From assembly GCA_019455245.1 (NCBI GenBank), contig JACFMR010000026.1, positions 1 to 39,942 on the forward strand: a stretch of DNA of 39,942 nucleotides. The letters are read 5' to 3'. The notes beneath the pieces were generated by a model, which saw only the letters and a list, made by a program, of their open reading frames with translations, made no database searches and was not told the origin of the DNA. The position numbers and the translations under genes were made by a program. Each line of letters opens with the position of its first letter. The first letter of the stretch is position 1. The stretch comes from Opitutaceae bacterium (GTDB taxonomy: Bacteria; Verrucomicrobiota; Verrucomicrobiia; Opitutales; Opitutaceae). Positions 8,288 to 15,619 of the stretch are shown here, in pieces.

Positions 8288-8309
8288 GGATGTCAAAGTC
8301 CGATTTAGC
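8288..8309. promoter_or_regulatory. proposed Rrf2 operator, site 3 (DUF2249/ferredoxin intergenic region)
   Basis: GGATGTCAAAGTCC followed by GATTTAGC in the divergent region between the DUF2249 gene (start 8181, minus) and the ferredoxin gene (start 8528, plus). It is nearer the DUF2249 gene. It extends into a shared flank with site 2 (TTTTATC on the opposite strand), suggesting a common promoter architecture. Confidence 0.6.
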
Positions 8310-8527
8310 GTGCGCGCCGGTCTTTTCTGGCTAGTTTGCAGCCATGGGGCAGAATCACCGATTGGATTCAGACCTGGGCCGCCGAGCCTGCCTGGCCGTA
8401 TGCGCCGTGGGCGCACGATTGCAGGGCGGACACGACGGTTTGTCCGGGGCGCCCGGCCGGCGAACTCCATCACTGAATCAATATCCTTGGCAATTCGCCC
8501 GGCGTTGCGCATCCCGCGCATGCTTGG

Positions 8528-8851
8528 ATGCCTAAAAACATAACCACCATGGCCGACAAAAAAGACCGTCTTCCACAGAATGCACCAGGACCTTGGTATG
8601 TGGATTCCAACTGCATAGACTGCGATCTTTGTCGCGATACTGCCCCGACCGTGTTTCGGCGCGATGACGACAACGGCAACAGCATCGTCTTTCACCAGCC
8701 GGAAACCGAGGACGAGAAAAGACTCGCCGCCGAGAGCAAAGAAGGATGTCCGGTCGGGGCGATCGGTAACGACGGGGAGGCGGTGCCACCCGGGGCAGAC
8801 TCCCCGTCGGCCGCCCACTCCCCGACTGACAAGACTTCATCCCAGGGCTAG
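8528..8851 (+). CDS. single-cluster [4Fe-4S] ferredoxin
   Basis: A 107-aa acidic ferredoxin. CIDCDLC (residues ~29-35) and a later CPVGAI (~residue 75) give the four cysteines of a single [4Fe-4S] cluster; the CxxCxxC...CP arrangement and the PxVF motif after the first cysteines fit the ferredoxin family with one cluster. A ~28-residue polar tail rich in Ser, Pro and Asp follows. Start ATG 8528 or the in-frame ATG at 8549 (MADKKDRLP); neither has a clear SD. It is divergent from the DUF2249-oxidase operon and may supply electrons or support Fe-S chemistry in the same response. Confidence 0.85.
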   Translation: MPKNITTMADKKDRLPQNAPGPWYVDSNCIDCDLCRDTAPTVFRRDDDNGNSIVFHQPETEDEKRLAAESKEGCPVGAIGNDGEAVPPGADSPSAAHSPTDKTSSQG

Positions 8852-9127
8852 CGCCCCGGGCCCGGATCTGCCGAGGCGACCCGGACCTCCGGGCACGTGG
8901 TGGTGCTGGGCGCGGGGTTTTGGGACTGCCCATTTGTCAGGCGCCTTTTCAATACCGGTCACTCCATGGAGGCCCTGAATTCAGGGGACATTTGCCACGG
9001 ATATGTCCGCTCCTGGGTTTTCGATCGATTTCGATGGCGCTCGTTGCACGATCCTTCCTGTCTCAAGTCGCTCGTGACAATCAAATGGCACGTTCGACGA
9101 AGCTTTTCCGTTGTTGGGGCTGAGAGA
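8852..9127. other. 276-bp stretch without a convincing gene
   Basis: Short open frames exist on both strands but none has a recognisable domain. Nothing else is seen before the repeat at 9128. Confidence 0.5.
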
Positions 9128-9218
9128 TTCGAATCCCACGCTTCGCCAAGCCCACGGCTGGCAGGCCAGCTTTTTGCTTACGTGAGATTCCACGACTGCG
9201 GTTTGTGCGAAGGCTGCC
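9128..9218. repeat. right copy of the tRNA-Ser-associated repeat
   Basis: Begins TTCGAATCCC, the T-arm sequence, but has no tRNA body before it and has lost the acceptor stem. It then follows the 2785-2886 copy through CTTCGCCAAGCC, CGGCTGGCAGGCCAGCTTT and TGCGAAGGCTGCC. The two copies bracket the whole Rrf2/oxidase cluster in direct orientation. Confidence 0.8.
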
Positions 9219-9279
9219 CTCCGTAGCCTCGGCCAGGCAGGGCGATTTCATCGCAAAAGTGCCTGGGGCGATTCCTTTT

Positions 9280-9816
9280 TCAGTCCGTGATCAGCACCTG
9301 GTCGCCGGGGCGCACGGCCTCGTAGAGCTCGATGATGTCGAGATTGCGCATCAACACACAGCCGGCGCTCAGGGGTTCGCCGATGCGGTCCTCGTGATTG
9401 GTGCCGTGGATGTAGATGTAGCGCTGGTAAGTGTCGACCTCGCCGCCGAGATTGATGCGTTCCTCGAGCCCGCGCAGCCAGAGGATGCGGCTGGTGATGA
9501 GATTGGTTTCGGTCTCGCTGTCGGGCATCTCGCGGTAGTGGCGGCCGGTGGGCTGGCGGGCCTTGAACACCATGCCCGGCGGCTGCCCGGCGCCGATGCG
9601 CTCGGCGATTTCATGCAGACCGCGCGGCGTGCCGAGCGAACCCTTGCGATTGGACGGCGGGCGGCGCGAGGTGGATATGACGTAACTTTTGACAACCTCG
9701 CCGGCCTGAAGGAATTGCAGCGTGTGCGCGCCGATATTCACGAGCAGCACGCGCGCTGAGGGCTTGATACCCAGCGCGGTGCAGGCTTTATTAACCCGCT
9801 CCCAAGGTTTTTCCAT
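9280..9816 (-). CDS. L,D-transpeptidase (YkuD domain)
   Basis: A 178-aa enzyme of the YkuD family, which forms 3-3 peptidoglycan cross-links or attaches proteins to peptidoglycan through a catalytic cysteine. The motif HGTNHEDRIGEPLSAGCVLM (~residues 140-159) contains the His and the S-x-G-C active site. No signal peptide is obvious, so export is unclear. The ATG at 9816 lies in the same CCATGG palindrome as the asd start on the other strand; a GTG at 9837 is an alternative start. Confidence 0.92.
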   Translation of the reverse strand: MEKPWERVNKACTALGIKPSARVLLVNIGAHTLQFLQAGEVVKSYVISTSRRPPSNRKGSLGTPRGLHEIAERIGAGQPPGMVFKARQPTGRHYREMPDSETETNLITSRILWLRGLEERINLGGEVDTYQRYIYIHGTNHEDRIGEPLSAGCVLMRNLDIIELYEAVRPGDQVLITD

Positions 9817-10864
9817 GGCAAACAATCCGTCATTCACAGTGGGTATCGTCGGCGCAACCGGTGCCGTCGGTCAAGAATTGCTCCGGCTCGTGCTGGAGCG
9901 CGAATTCCCGCTGAAGGCGCTGCGGCTCTTCGCCTCGGCGCGTTCAGCCGGCAAGACGATCGAACAGGGCGGCAAAAAATTCACGGTGGAGGAGGCCAAG
10001 CCCGGCGTGTTTGGCGACATCGACATCCTGTTTCTCGCGGCGGGCGGCTCGGTCACCCGCGCGCTGGCGCCGGATGCGGTGAAGGCCGGCTGTGTCGTCA
10101 TCGACAAGAGCTCGGCATTGCGCATGGAGCCGGATGTGCCGTTGGTCATTCCGGAAATCAACCCGGAGGGGCTGCGCACGCATCGCGGTCTCATCGCCAA
10201 CCCCAATTGTTCGACCGCCGTGATGCTGATGGGGCTTTTCCCGTTGCACCGGAAGTTCGGGCTCAAGCGGCTCATCGTCTCCACCTACCAATCGGTGTCC
10301 GGCACCGGGGCGGAGGCCGTGCGCGAACTCGAGGCGCAGGTGCAGGCGCATGTCGCCGACCGGCCGCTGGAGAAGAAGGTTTATCCTTACCAGATCGCGT
10401 TCAACTGCATCCCGCACATCGACAGTTTCGGTGCCGACGGCTACACCGGCGAGGAGAGCAAGATGGCGCAGGAGACGCGCAAGATCCTCGGCCTGCCCGA
10501 CCTCAAGGTCTCGGCCACGACCGTCCGCGTGCCCGTGGTGCGGGCGCATTCGATCTCGGTTTGCGCCGAGTTTGAGCGTCCGGTGGATCTGGCGACGGCG
10601 CGCGCCGCAATCGCGGAATTCGACGGGGCCGAGCTGGTGGACGACCCGGCGCAGAAGCGTTATCCGACCCCGCTGGATTTTGCCGAGAAGGTGAAGTGTG
10701 GCGTCGGCCGCCTGCGGCTCGACACCGCGTTTGAAAACGGCCTCTCGTTCTGGGTCAGCGGCGACAATCTTTGGCGCGGCGCGGCCCTCAACGCCCTGAT
10801 GAACGCCGAGCTGATGGTCCGCAACGGCTGGTTGCAGCCCAAAGCCGCCGCGGCCACCGCGTGA
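9815..10864 (+). CDS. asd: aspartate-semialdehyde dehydrogenase
   Basis: A 349-aa NADPH-dependent enzyme converting aspartyl-4-phosphate to aspartate semialdehyde, the branch point to lysine/diaminopimelate, threonine and methionine. The nucleotide loop GIVGATGAVGQELL is at residues ~8-21, the catalytic Cys is in NPNCSTAVML (~residue 131), the YQSVSGTGAEAV segment follows, and the catalytic His is in VRVPVVRAHS. Start ATG 9815 is preceded by AAGG 8 nt upstream. The product feeds diaminopimelate for peptidoglycan, which suits the divergent L,D-transpeptidase gene. Confidence 0.97.
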   Translation: MANNPSFTVGIVGATGAVGQELLRLVLEREFPLKALRLFASARSAGKTIEQGGKKFTVEEAKPGVFGDIDILFLAAGGSVTRALAPDAVKAGCVVIDKSSALRMEPDVPLVIPEINPEGLRTHRGLIANPNCSTAVMLMGLFPLHRKFGLKRLIVSTYQSVSGTGAEAVRELEAQVQAHVADRPLEKKVYPYQIAFNCIPHIDSFGADGYTGEESKMAQETRKILGLPDLKVSATTVRVPVVRAHSISVCAEFERPVDLATARAAIAEFDGAELVDDPAQKRYPTPLDFAEKVKCGVGRLRLDTAFENGLSFWVSGDNLWRGAALNALMNAELMVRNGWLQPKAAAATA

Positions 10865-10916
10865 GCCGGACGGCGGGGTTATGACATGGGCGTGCCGACC
10901 GGGCGGGATTAAGTTC

Positions 10917-10946
10917 TTGTCAGGCCCGGGGATGAACCGCTTATTT
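10917..10946 (+). promoter_or_regulatory. probable promoter of tRNA-Val
   Basis: TTGTCA at 10917-10922 and TTATTT at 10941-10946 with an 18-bp spacer, 13 bp before the first base of tRNA-Val. Confidence 0.5.
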
Positions 10947-10959
10947 CAGCCCTCGGCTC

Positions 10960-11036
10960 GGACGCCTAGCTCAGTTGGTTAGAGCATCTCGTTTACACCG
11001 AGGGGGTCGGGGGTTCGAGTCCCTCGGCGTCCACCA
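10960..11036 (+). tRNA. tRNA-Val (UAC), CCA encoded
   Basis: A 77-nt cloverleaf: acceptor GGACGCC/GGCGTCC, D-loop AGCTCAGTTGGTTAGAGC, anticodon TAC in a CTCG/CGAG stem, T-loop GTTCGAGTC, discriminator A and encoded CCA. Confidence 0.97.
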
Positions 11037-11073
11037 GCCTTCGCTCGCAGCGCAGCGGAGGGTGAAGGCTGCC
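11036..11073. repeat. hairpin repeat fused to the 3' end of tRNA-Val
   Basis: AGCCTTC (11036-11042) and GAAGGCT (11064-11070) form an inverted repeat that begins at the last base of the tRNA CCA. The same AGCCTTCGC/GCGAAGGCT arms flank the repeat after tRNA-Ser, so a related hairpin sits after both tRNAs. The rest of the gap to 11170 contains further short inverted GC-rich sequence but no gene. Confidence 0.6.
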
Positions 11074-11170
11074 GCGTCGGAGCTCTGACCAGAGCGAAGA
11101 CGGGCCGAAAATACCGCTGCGAGCTTCGGCTCGGCAAGCCCACGAATTTTTATCATCTATCCAAACCACC

Positions 11171-11641
11171 ATGCGACACACGATCTCGGTCCTTGTTGAG
11201 AACAAGTTCGGCGTTTTGGCGCGCGTTTCCGGCATGTTTTCCGGGCGCGGCTTCAACATCGATTCCCTCAACGTCGCGCCCACGCACGATGCGACGCTCT
11301 CCCGCATCACCGTGGTGCTCAAGGGCGACGACCAGGCGCTGGACCTGTGCATCAAGCAGCTCCGCAAGCTGATCAACGTCGTCGATGTCATCGATTTCAC
11401 CGACGGTTCCGCCGTCATGCGTGAGCTGGTCCTGGTCAAGGTCAGGGCCACCTCGCAGACCCGCCCCGAGATCCTCCAGATCAAGGATATCTTCCGCGCC
11501 AAGATTGTTAACCTCAACCACGACGACGTGATGATCGAGTGCACCGGCGACGACGACAAGGTGAACGCCTTTCTCGGCCTGCTGGAACCCTTCGGCATCC
11601 TCGAACTGGCCCGCACCGGCCGTCTGGCGCTGAAACGTTGA
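11171..11641 (+). CDS. ilvN: acetolactate synthase small (regulatory) subunit
   Basis: A 156-aa regulatory subunit of acetohydroxyacid synthase (also called IlvH), which controls valine feedback. The N-terminal ACT domain ([21 protein letters not shown]) and [14 protein letters not shown] near residue 26 are characteristic; the C-terminal domain with [15 protein letters not shown] follows. The catalytic large subunit ilvB is not in the window. It lies 43 bp upstream of ilvC in the branched-chain pathway. Confidence 0.96.
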   Translation: MRHTISVLVENKFGVLARVSGMFSGRGFNIDSLNVAPTHDATLSRITVVLKGDDQALDLCIKQLRKLINVVDVIDFTDGSAVMRELVLVKVRATSQTRPEILQIKDIFRAKIVNLNHDDVMIECTGDDDKVNAFLGLLEPFGILELARTGRLALKR

Positions 11642-11684
11642 TTCCACTCTCCACCCAACCCAAAACCCGCTAACGCGATTTATC

Positions 11685-12713
11685 ATGCCTGCCAAAGTCT
11701 ACACCGACAAGGACGCCGATCTCGGCGTGTTCAAGAACAAGACCCTCGCCGTCATCGGCTACGGTTCCCAAGGTCACGCCCACGCGTTGAACCTCAAGGA
11801 GAGCGGCTGCAAGGTCATCATCGGCCTCTACGCCAAGAGCAAATCCCGCGAGGTCGCGGTCCAGCACGGCCTTGAGGTCTTCGACACCGCCGAGGCCGTC
11901 CGCCGCGCCGATGTCATCATGATCGCACTGCCCGACATGAAGCAGGCCGACGTTTACGAGCAGGACATCGCCCCCAACCTGACCAAGGGCAAGACCCTCC
12001 TGTTCTCGCACGGTCTCGCCATCCATTTCGACCTGATCAAGGTGCCGAAGGGCGTGGACGTCATCATGGTCGCCCCGAAGGGCCCCGGCCACATGGTCCG
12101 CCGCCTCTATGTCGAGGGCAAGGGCATGCCGGCGCTCATCGCCGTCGCCCCCGGCAGCTCCAAGGCCGCCAAGAAGACCGCGCTCGCCTGGGCCAAGGGC
12201 ATCGGTTCCACCCGCGCCGGCGTGCTGCAGACCACCTTCAAGGAAGAGTGCGAAACCGATCTCTTCGGCGAACAGGCCGTGCTTTGCGGCGGCGCCTCTG
12301 CGCTCGTCCAGGCCGGTTTCGAGACCCTCGTCGAGGCCGGTTACCAGCCCGAGATGGCCTACTTCGAGTGCCTCCACGAACTGAAGCTCATCTGCGACCT
12401 CATGTATGAGTCCGGCATCGCCGGCATGCGTTTCTCGATTTCCGAGACCGCCAAATACGGCGACATCACCCGTGGCCCGCGCGTGGTGAACAAAAAGACC
12501 AAGGCCGAGATGAAGAAGATCCTGAAGGAGATCCAGACCGGCAAGTTCACCAAAGAGTGGGTCAAGGAATACAAGGGCGGCCTGAAAAACTACAACAAGC
12601 TGCTCAAGGCCGGGGAAAAGCACCAGATCGAGAAGACCGGCGCCTACCTCCGTGGCATGATGCCTTGGATGACCAAGAAGAACATCAAGGGCGTCCAGGC
12701 TTCCTACGCCTGA
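11685..12713 (+). CDS. ilvC: ketol-acid reductoisomerase
   Basis: A 342-aa class I enzyme converting acetolactate to dihydroxyisovalerate using NADPH and Mg2+. The Rossmann loop [13 protein letters not shown] is near residue 25; the metal-binding acidic residues are in [13 protein letters not shown] (~residue 190) and [16 protein letters not shown] (~residue 226). It shares a transcript with ilvN and ends before a terminator. Confidence 0.98.
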   Translation: MPAKVYTDKDADLGVFKNKTLAVIGYGSQGHAHALNLKESGCKVIIGLYAKSKSREVAVQHGLEVFDTAEAVRRADVIMIALPDMKQADVYEQDIAPNLTKGKTLLFSHGLAIHFDLIKVPKGVDVIMVAPKGPGHMVRRLYVEGKGMPALIAVAPGSSKAAKKTALAWAKGIGSTRAGVLQTTFKEECETDLFGEQAVLCGGASALVQAGFETLVEAGYQPEMAYFECLHELKLICDLMYESGIAGMRFSISETAKYGDITRGPRVVNKKTKAEMKKILKEIQTGKFTKEWVKEYKGGLKNYNKLLKAGEKHQIEKTGAYLRGMMPWMTKKNIKGVQASYA

Positions 12714-12737
12714 TCCAACCCAGTCCTGTTTACACCC

Positions 12738-12780
12738 GAATCGGCACCGGCGATATTTCGTTGGTGCCGATTCTTGTTTT
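12738..12780 (+). terminator. Rho-independent terminator after ilvC
   Basis: A perfect 11-bp stem (GAATCGGCACC at 12738-12748, GGTGCCGATTC at 12763-12773), a 14-nt loop and TTGTTTT. Confidence 0.88.
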
Positions 12781-12807
12781 CAGGCCCGAATCTCCTACGC
12801 TGCCCCC

Positions 12808-13668
12808 GTGTCCGCATCGAATCTCATCCTCGCCACGCGCAAGAGCCCGCTCGCCCTGGCCCAAAGCGAAATGGTGGCCGCGCATCTCCGCTCGACCCTC
12901 GGGGTCGGCGTCGAGCTGCGGAAATTTGTGACCACCGGCGACCGCCAGACGGAATGGTCCCTCGAGCAAAAGGGCGGCAAGGGCCTGTTCACGAGCGAAC
13001 TCGAACAGGCGCTGCTGAACGGCGAGGCCGATCTCGCGGTGCACAGCACCAAGGACCTGCCCGGCGAAATGCCCGCCGGTCTCATGATCGCCGGTTACAT
13101 GCCGCGGGCCGACACGCGTGATGTGCTCGTGTTGCGCGCCGGGGTGGAGCAACCCGCCAAGCTCGCCACCGGCAGCCCGCGCCGCCGCCTGCAACTCGCG
13201 CGGCTGTATCCGGCCGTGGAGTTCTGCGAGATCCGTGGCAACGTCGACACCCGCCTGCGCAAGGTCGCCGAGCAGCATGTCGCCGACGGCACCGTGCTCG
13301 CCGCCGCCGGACTGGCGCGGCTCGGCATCGCCGGCTGGCCGGGTCTGGAATTTCACCCGCTCGCGCATGACCGCATGGTGCCGGCCGTGGGGCAGGGGGC
13401 CATCGCGGTGCAAACCCGGCTGGCCGATTCGGCCCGCTTTGCGGCAGTCCTGCATGCCGACACGGCCCGCAGCGTCGCGGTCGAGCGTGCGTTTCAAGCC
13501 GCGCTCGGCGGCGGCTGCCACACCGCCTTCGCTGCGCACGCCACGGCGGACACCCTTTATCTCTTCCACGAAAACACCGGCCTGCAGCGTTTCCCGCTCA
13601 CGGCGGATGATTTCGCCGCCCCGGCCGAAACCGCCGCCCGCATTCTCAAGACTCTCCGACTCGTATGA
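12808..13668 (+). CDS. hemC: hydroxymethylbilane synthase (porphobilinogen deaminase)
   Basis: A 286-aa enzyme that polymerises four porphobilinogen units to hydroxymethylbilane in heme biosynthesis. LATRKSPLALAQ (residues ~8-19), the HSTKDLPGEMP region with a catalytic Asp (~residue 80), GSPRRRLQL, and the cofactor-carrying Cys in GGGCHTAF (~residue 232) are all present. The start is GTG at 12808. It overlaps hemD by 4 bp. Confidence 0.97.
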   Translation: MSASNLILATRKSPLALAQSEMVAAHLRSTLGVGVELRKFVTTGDRQTEWSLEQKGGKGLFTSELEQALLNGEADLAVHSTKDLPGEMPAGLMIAGYMPRADTRDVLVLRAGVEQPAKLATGSPRRRLQLARLYPAVEFCEIRGNVDTRLRKVAEQHVADGTVLAAAGLARLGIAGWPGLEFHPLAHDRMVPAVGQGAIAVQTRLADSARFAAVLHADTARSVAVERAFQAALGGGCHTAFAAHATADTLYLFHENTGLQRFPLTADDFAAPAETAARILKTLRLV

Positions 13669-14453
13669 AAAACTCCCTGCCGCTGACCGGCCGCCGCGTC
13701 GCCGTCACCCGCGCGCGCGAACAGGCGCCCGAACTGACCGCCAAGCTGCTGGCCTTGGGCGCCGAGGTGCTCGAGTTGCCCTTGATCAGCATCACCAAGG
13801 AGGTTTCCAAACAGGATCTCGCCGACGCGCTGCTTGAGCTCGGTTCCTACGACTGGATCGTGTTTACCAGTGCCAACGGCGTGCGCTATTTCTTCGAGGA
13901 ATTCAACCGGCTCTTTGACGACATCCGCTCGCTCGGCCTGCTGCGCATCGCCTGTGTCGGGCCTGCGACCGCCGCCGCCGTCCGCGCGTTTCATCTCAAG
14001 GTCGAGTGCATGCCGGCCACCGCCACCGGCGCCGCGTTGGCCGACGCGCTCATCGAGACCGGCAGCCTCGACAACGCCAAGGTGCTGGTCGTCACCGGCA
14101 ATCTCAACCGCGAGGAACTCGTCGAAAAATTGGAGGCCGCCATGGCCATCGTCGACCGCCTCCAGGTCTACAAGACCGAAAAGGCCGATCTGTCCGCCGA
14201 TCCCGCCGCCGCCGATTTCCGTGCCAAGGGCGCCGATGCCGTGCTCTTCGCCAGTTCATCCGCCGTGGACTCGTTTGCCGATCAGGCCAAGGCGCTCAAG
14301 CTCGCTAAGGGCGCCGTCACCCCGCTGGCCGGCAGCATCGGGCCGTTGACCACGGCGACGATGAAACAGCGCGGCCTGCCCGTTGGTTTCACCGCGAAGG
14401 AGTCCACCCTCGACAGCCTCGTCGCGGCCCTCGTCAAAAAAATCGGCGCATGA
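13665..14453 (+). CDS. hemD: uroporphyrinogen-III synthase
   Basis: A 262-aa enzyme that closes and inverts ring D of hydroxymethylbilane. The fold is poorly conserved, but GRRVAVTRAREQAPEL, FTSANGVRYFFEE and FASSSAVDSFADQ are typical family segments. It starts within the hemC stop codon (ATGA) and ends in a 4-bp overlap with the next gene, so the three genes are translationally coupled. Confidence 0.92.
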   Translation: MKNSLPLTGRRVAVTRAREQAPELTAKLLALGAEVLELPLISITKEVSKQDLADALLELGSYDWIVFTSANGVRYFFEEFNRLFDDIRSLGLLRIACVGPATAAAVRAFHLKVECMPATATGAALADALIETGSLDNAKVLVVTGNLNREELVEKLEAAMAIVDRLQVYKTEKADLSADPAAADFRAKGADAVLFASSSAVDSFADQAKALKLAKGAVTPLAGSIGPLTTATMKQRGLPVGFTAKESTLDSLVAALVKKIGA

Positions 14454-15550
14454 AAGTCCCCTTTCTCGATCTCGGCCTGCAGCACCGCGCGATCCGCACC
14501 GAGGCGCTGGCCGCGCTCACCGCGACCTATGACGCCACGCGTTTCTGCCTGGGCAAGGACGTGGAGGATTTCGAGCGCAACTTTGCCACGACGCTCGGCT
14601 ACCCGCGCGCGCTCGGCATGAACAGCGGCACGGCGCCGCTGCATGTGGGCTGCATGATCGCCGGTTTCGGTCCAGGCGACGAGGTCATCACCACGCCGTT
14701 CACCTTCATCTCCTCGGCCTGGGGGATCAGCTACACGGGCGCGACCCCGGTGTTTGTCGATATCGAACCCGGCACCTACAACCTCGATCCTGCGAAAATC
14801 GAGGCCGCGATTACCCCGCGGACCAAGGGCCTCATCGTTGTGCATCTGTTCGGTCAACCCGCCCGGATGGACGAGATCATGACCATCGCGCGTCGACATA
14901 ACCTTTTTGTCATCGAGGACTGCGCCCAGGCGGTCGGTGCGCAATACCGCGGCACCCCTGTCGGTCTGTTCGGCGAGGTCGGCACATTCAGTTTTTATCC
15001 GACTAAGAATCTCGGCGGTTGCGGCGAGGGCGGCCTGTTGGTCTCGCAGCGCGAGGAACTCCACACCACGGCGCGCCACATCCGTGTGCACGGTTCCGAC
15101 CGGCGCTATTATCACGACATCGTCGGCGGCAATTTCCGCATGGACGGCTTTCAGGCCGCGTTGCTCAACGTCAAGCTGCCGCATCTCACGGCGTGGACAG
15201 AGCGCCGGCAGGCGATCGCCGCGCGTTACCGCGCCGGCATCACGCTGCGCGGGGTCACGCTGCCCGCCGAGGTGGATTACGGTTGCAGCGTTTATCACCA
15301 GTTTACGCTCACGCATCCGCGCCGCGATGCGTTGCGCGCGCACCTCGCCGCCTGCGAGGTCGGCACCGATCTGATCTACCCCGTGCCGCTGCACCGGCAG
15401 AAGTGCTATGCGTCGCTCGGTTACGGCGAAGGGGCTTTCCCGGTGGCGGAACAGGTCGCGGCCAACTGCCTCAGCCTGCCGATTTTCCCGGAGCTGACCG
15501 ATGCGCAGGTGGACCACGTGATCGCGAGCCTGAACGCCTTTGCCGGCTGA
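14450..15550 (+). CDS. DegT/DnrJ/EryC1 family PLP-dependent aminotransferase
   Basis: A 366-aa PLP enzyme that usually aminates nucleotide-linked keto sugars for lipopolysaccharide, glycan or antibiotic synthesis. The N-terminus VPFLDLGLQHRAIR, GMNSGTAPLHVG, EDCAQAVGAQYRG (PLP-binding Asp) and the Schiff-base Lys in SFYPTKNLGGCGEGG (~residue 187) are visible. It overlaps hemD by 4 bp. The sugar substrate cannot be named. Its place at the end of a heme operon is unusual. Confidence 0.93.
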   Translation: MKVPFLDLGLQHRAIRTEALAALTATYDATRFCLGKDVEDFERNFATTLGYPRALGMNSGTAPLHVGCMIAGFGPGDEVITTPFTFISSAWGISYTGATPVFVDIEPGTYNLDPAKIEAAITPRTKGLIVVHLFGQPARMDEIMTIARRHNLFVIEDCAQAVGAQYRGTPVGLFGEVGTFSFYPTKNLGGCGEGGLLVSQREELHTTARHIRVHGSDRRYYHDIVGGNFRMDGFQAALLNVKLPHLTAWTERRQAIAARYRAGITLRGVTLPAEVDYGCSVYHQFTLTHPRRDALRAHLAACEVGTDLIYPVPLHRQKCYASLGYGEGAFPVAEQVAANCLSLPIFPELTDAQVDHVIASLNAFAG

Positions 15551-15619
15551 CCGCGTTGGTCACCGCACGTGCGCAAACTCTGACTCGGCAAGCCGGCACT
15601 TTTGCCCCACGCTGGGGTG

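Noticed and set aside
2886..9128. Integrase or phage genes inside the tRNA-Ser-bracketed segment
   Set aside because: All the ORFs there belong to the regulator, oxidase and accessory genes; none resembles a recombinase.
10971..11658. Minus-strand ORFs over tRNA-Val with RDSNPRPPRCKRDALTN and similar
   Set aside because: The peptide is the antisense translation of a tRNA and its flank, a well-known false protein. The strand opposite codes tRNA-Val and ilvN.
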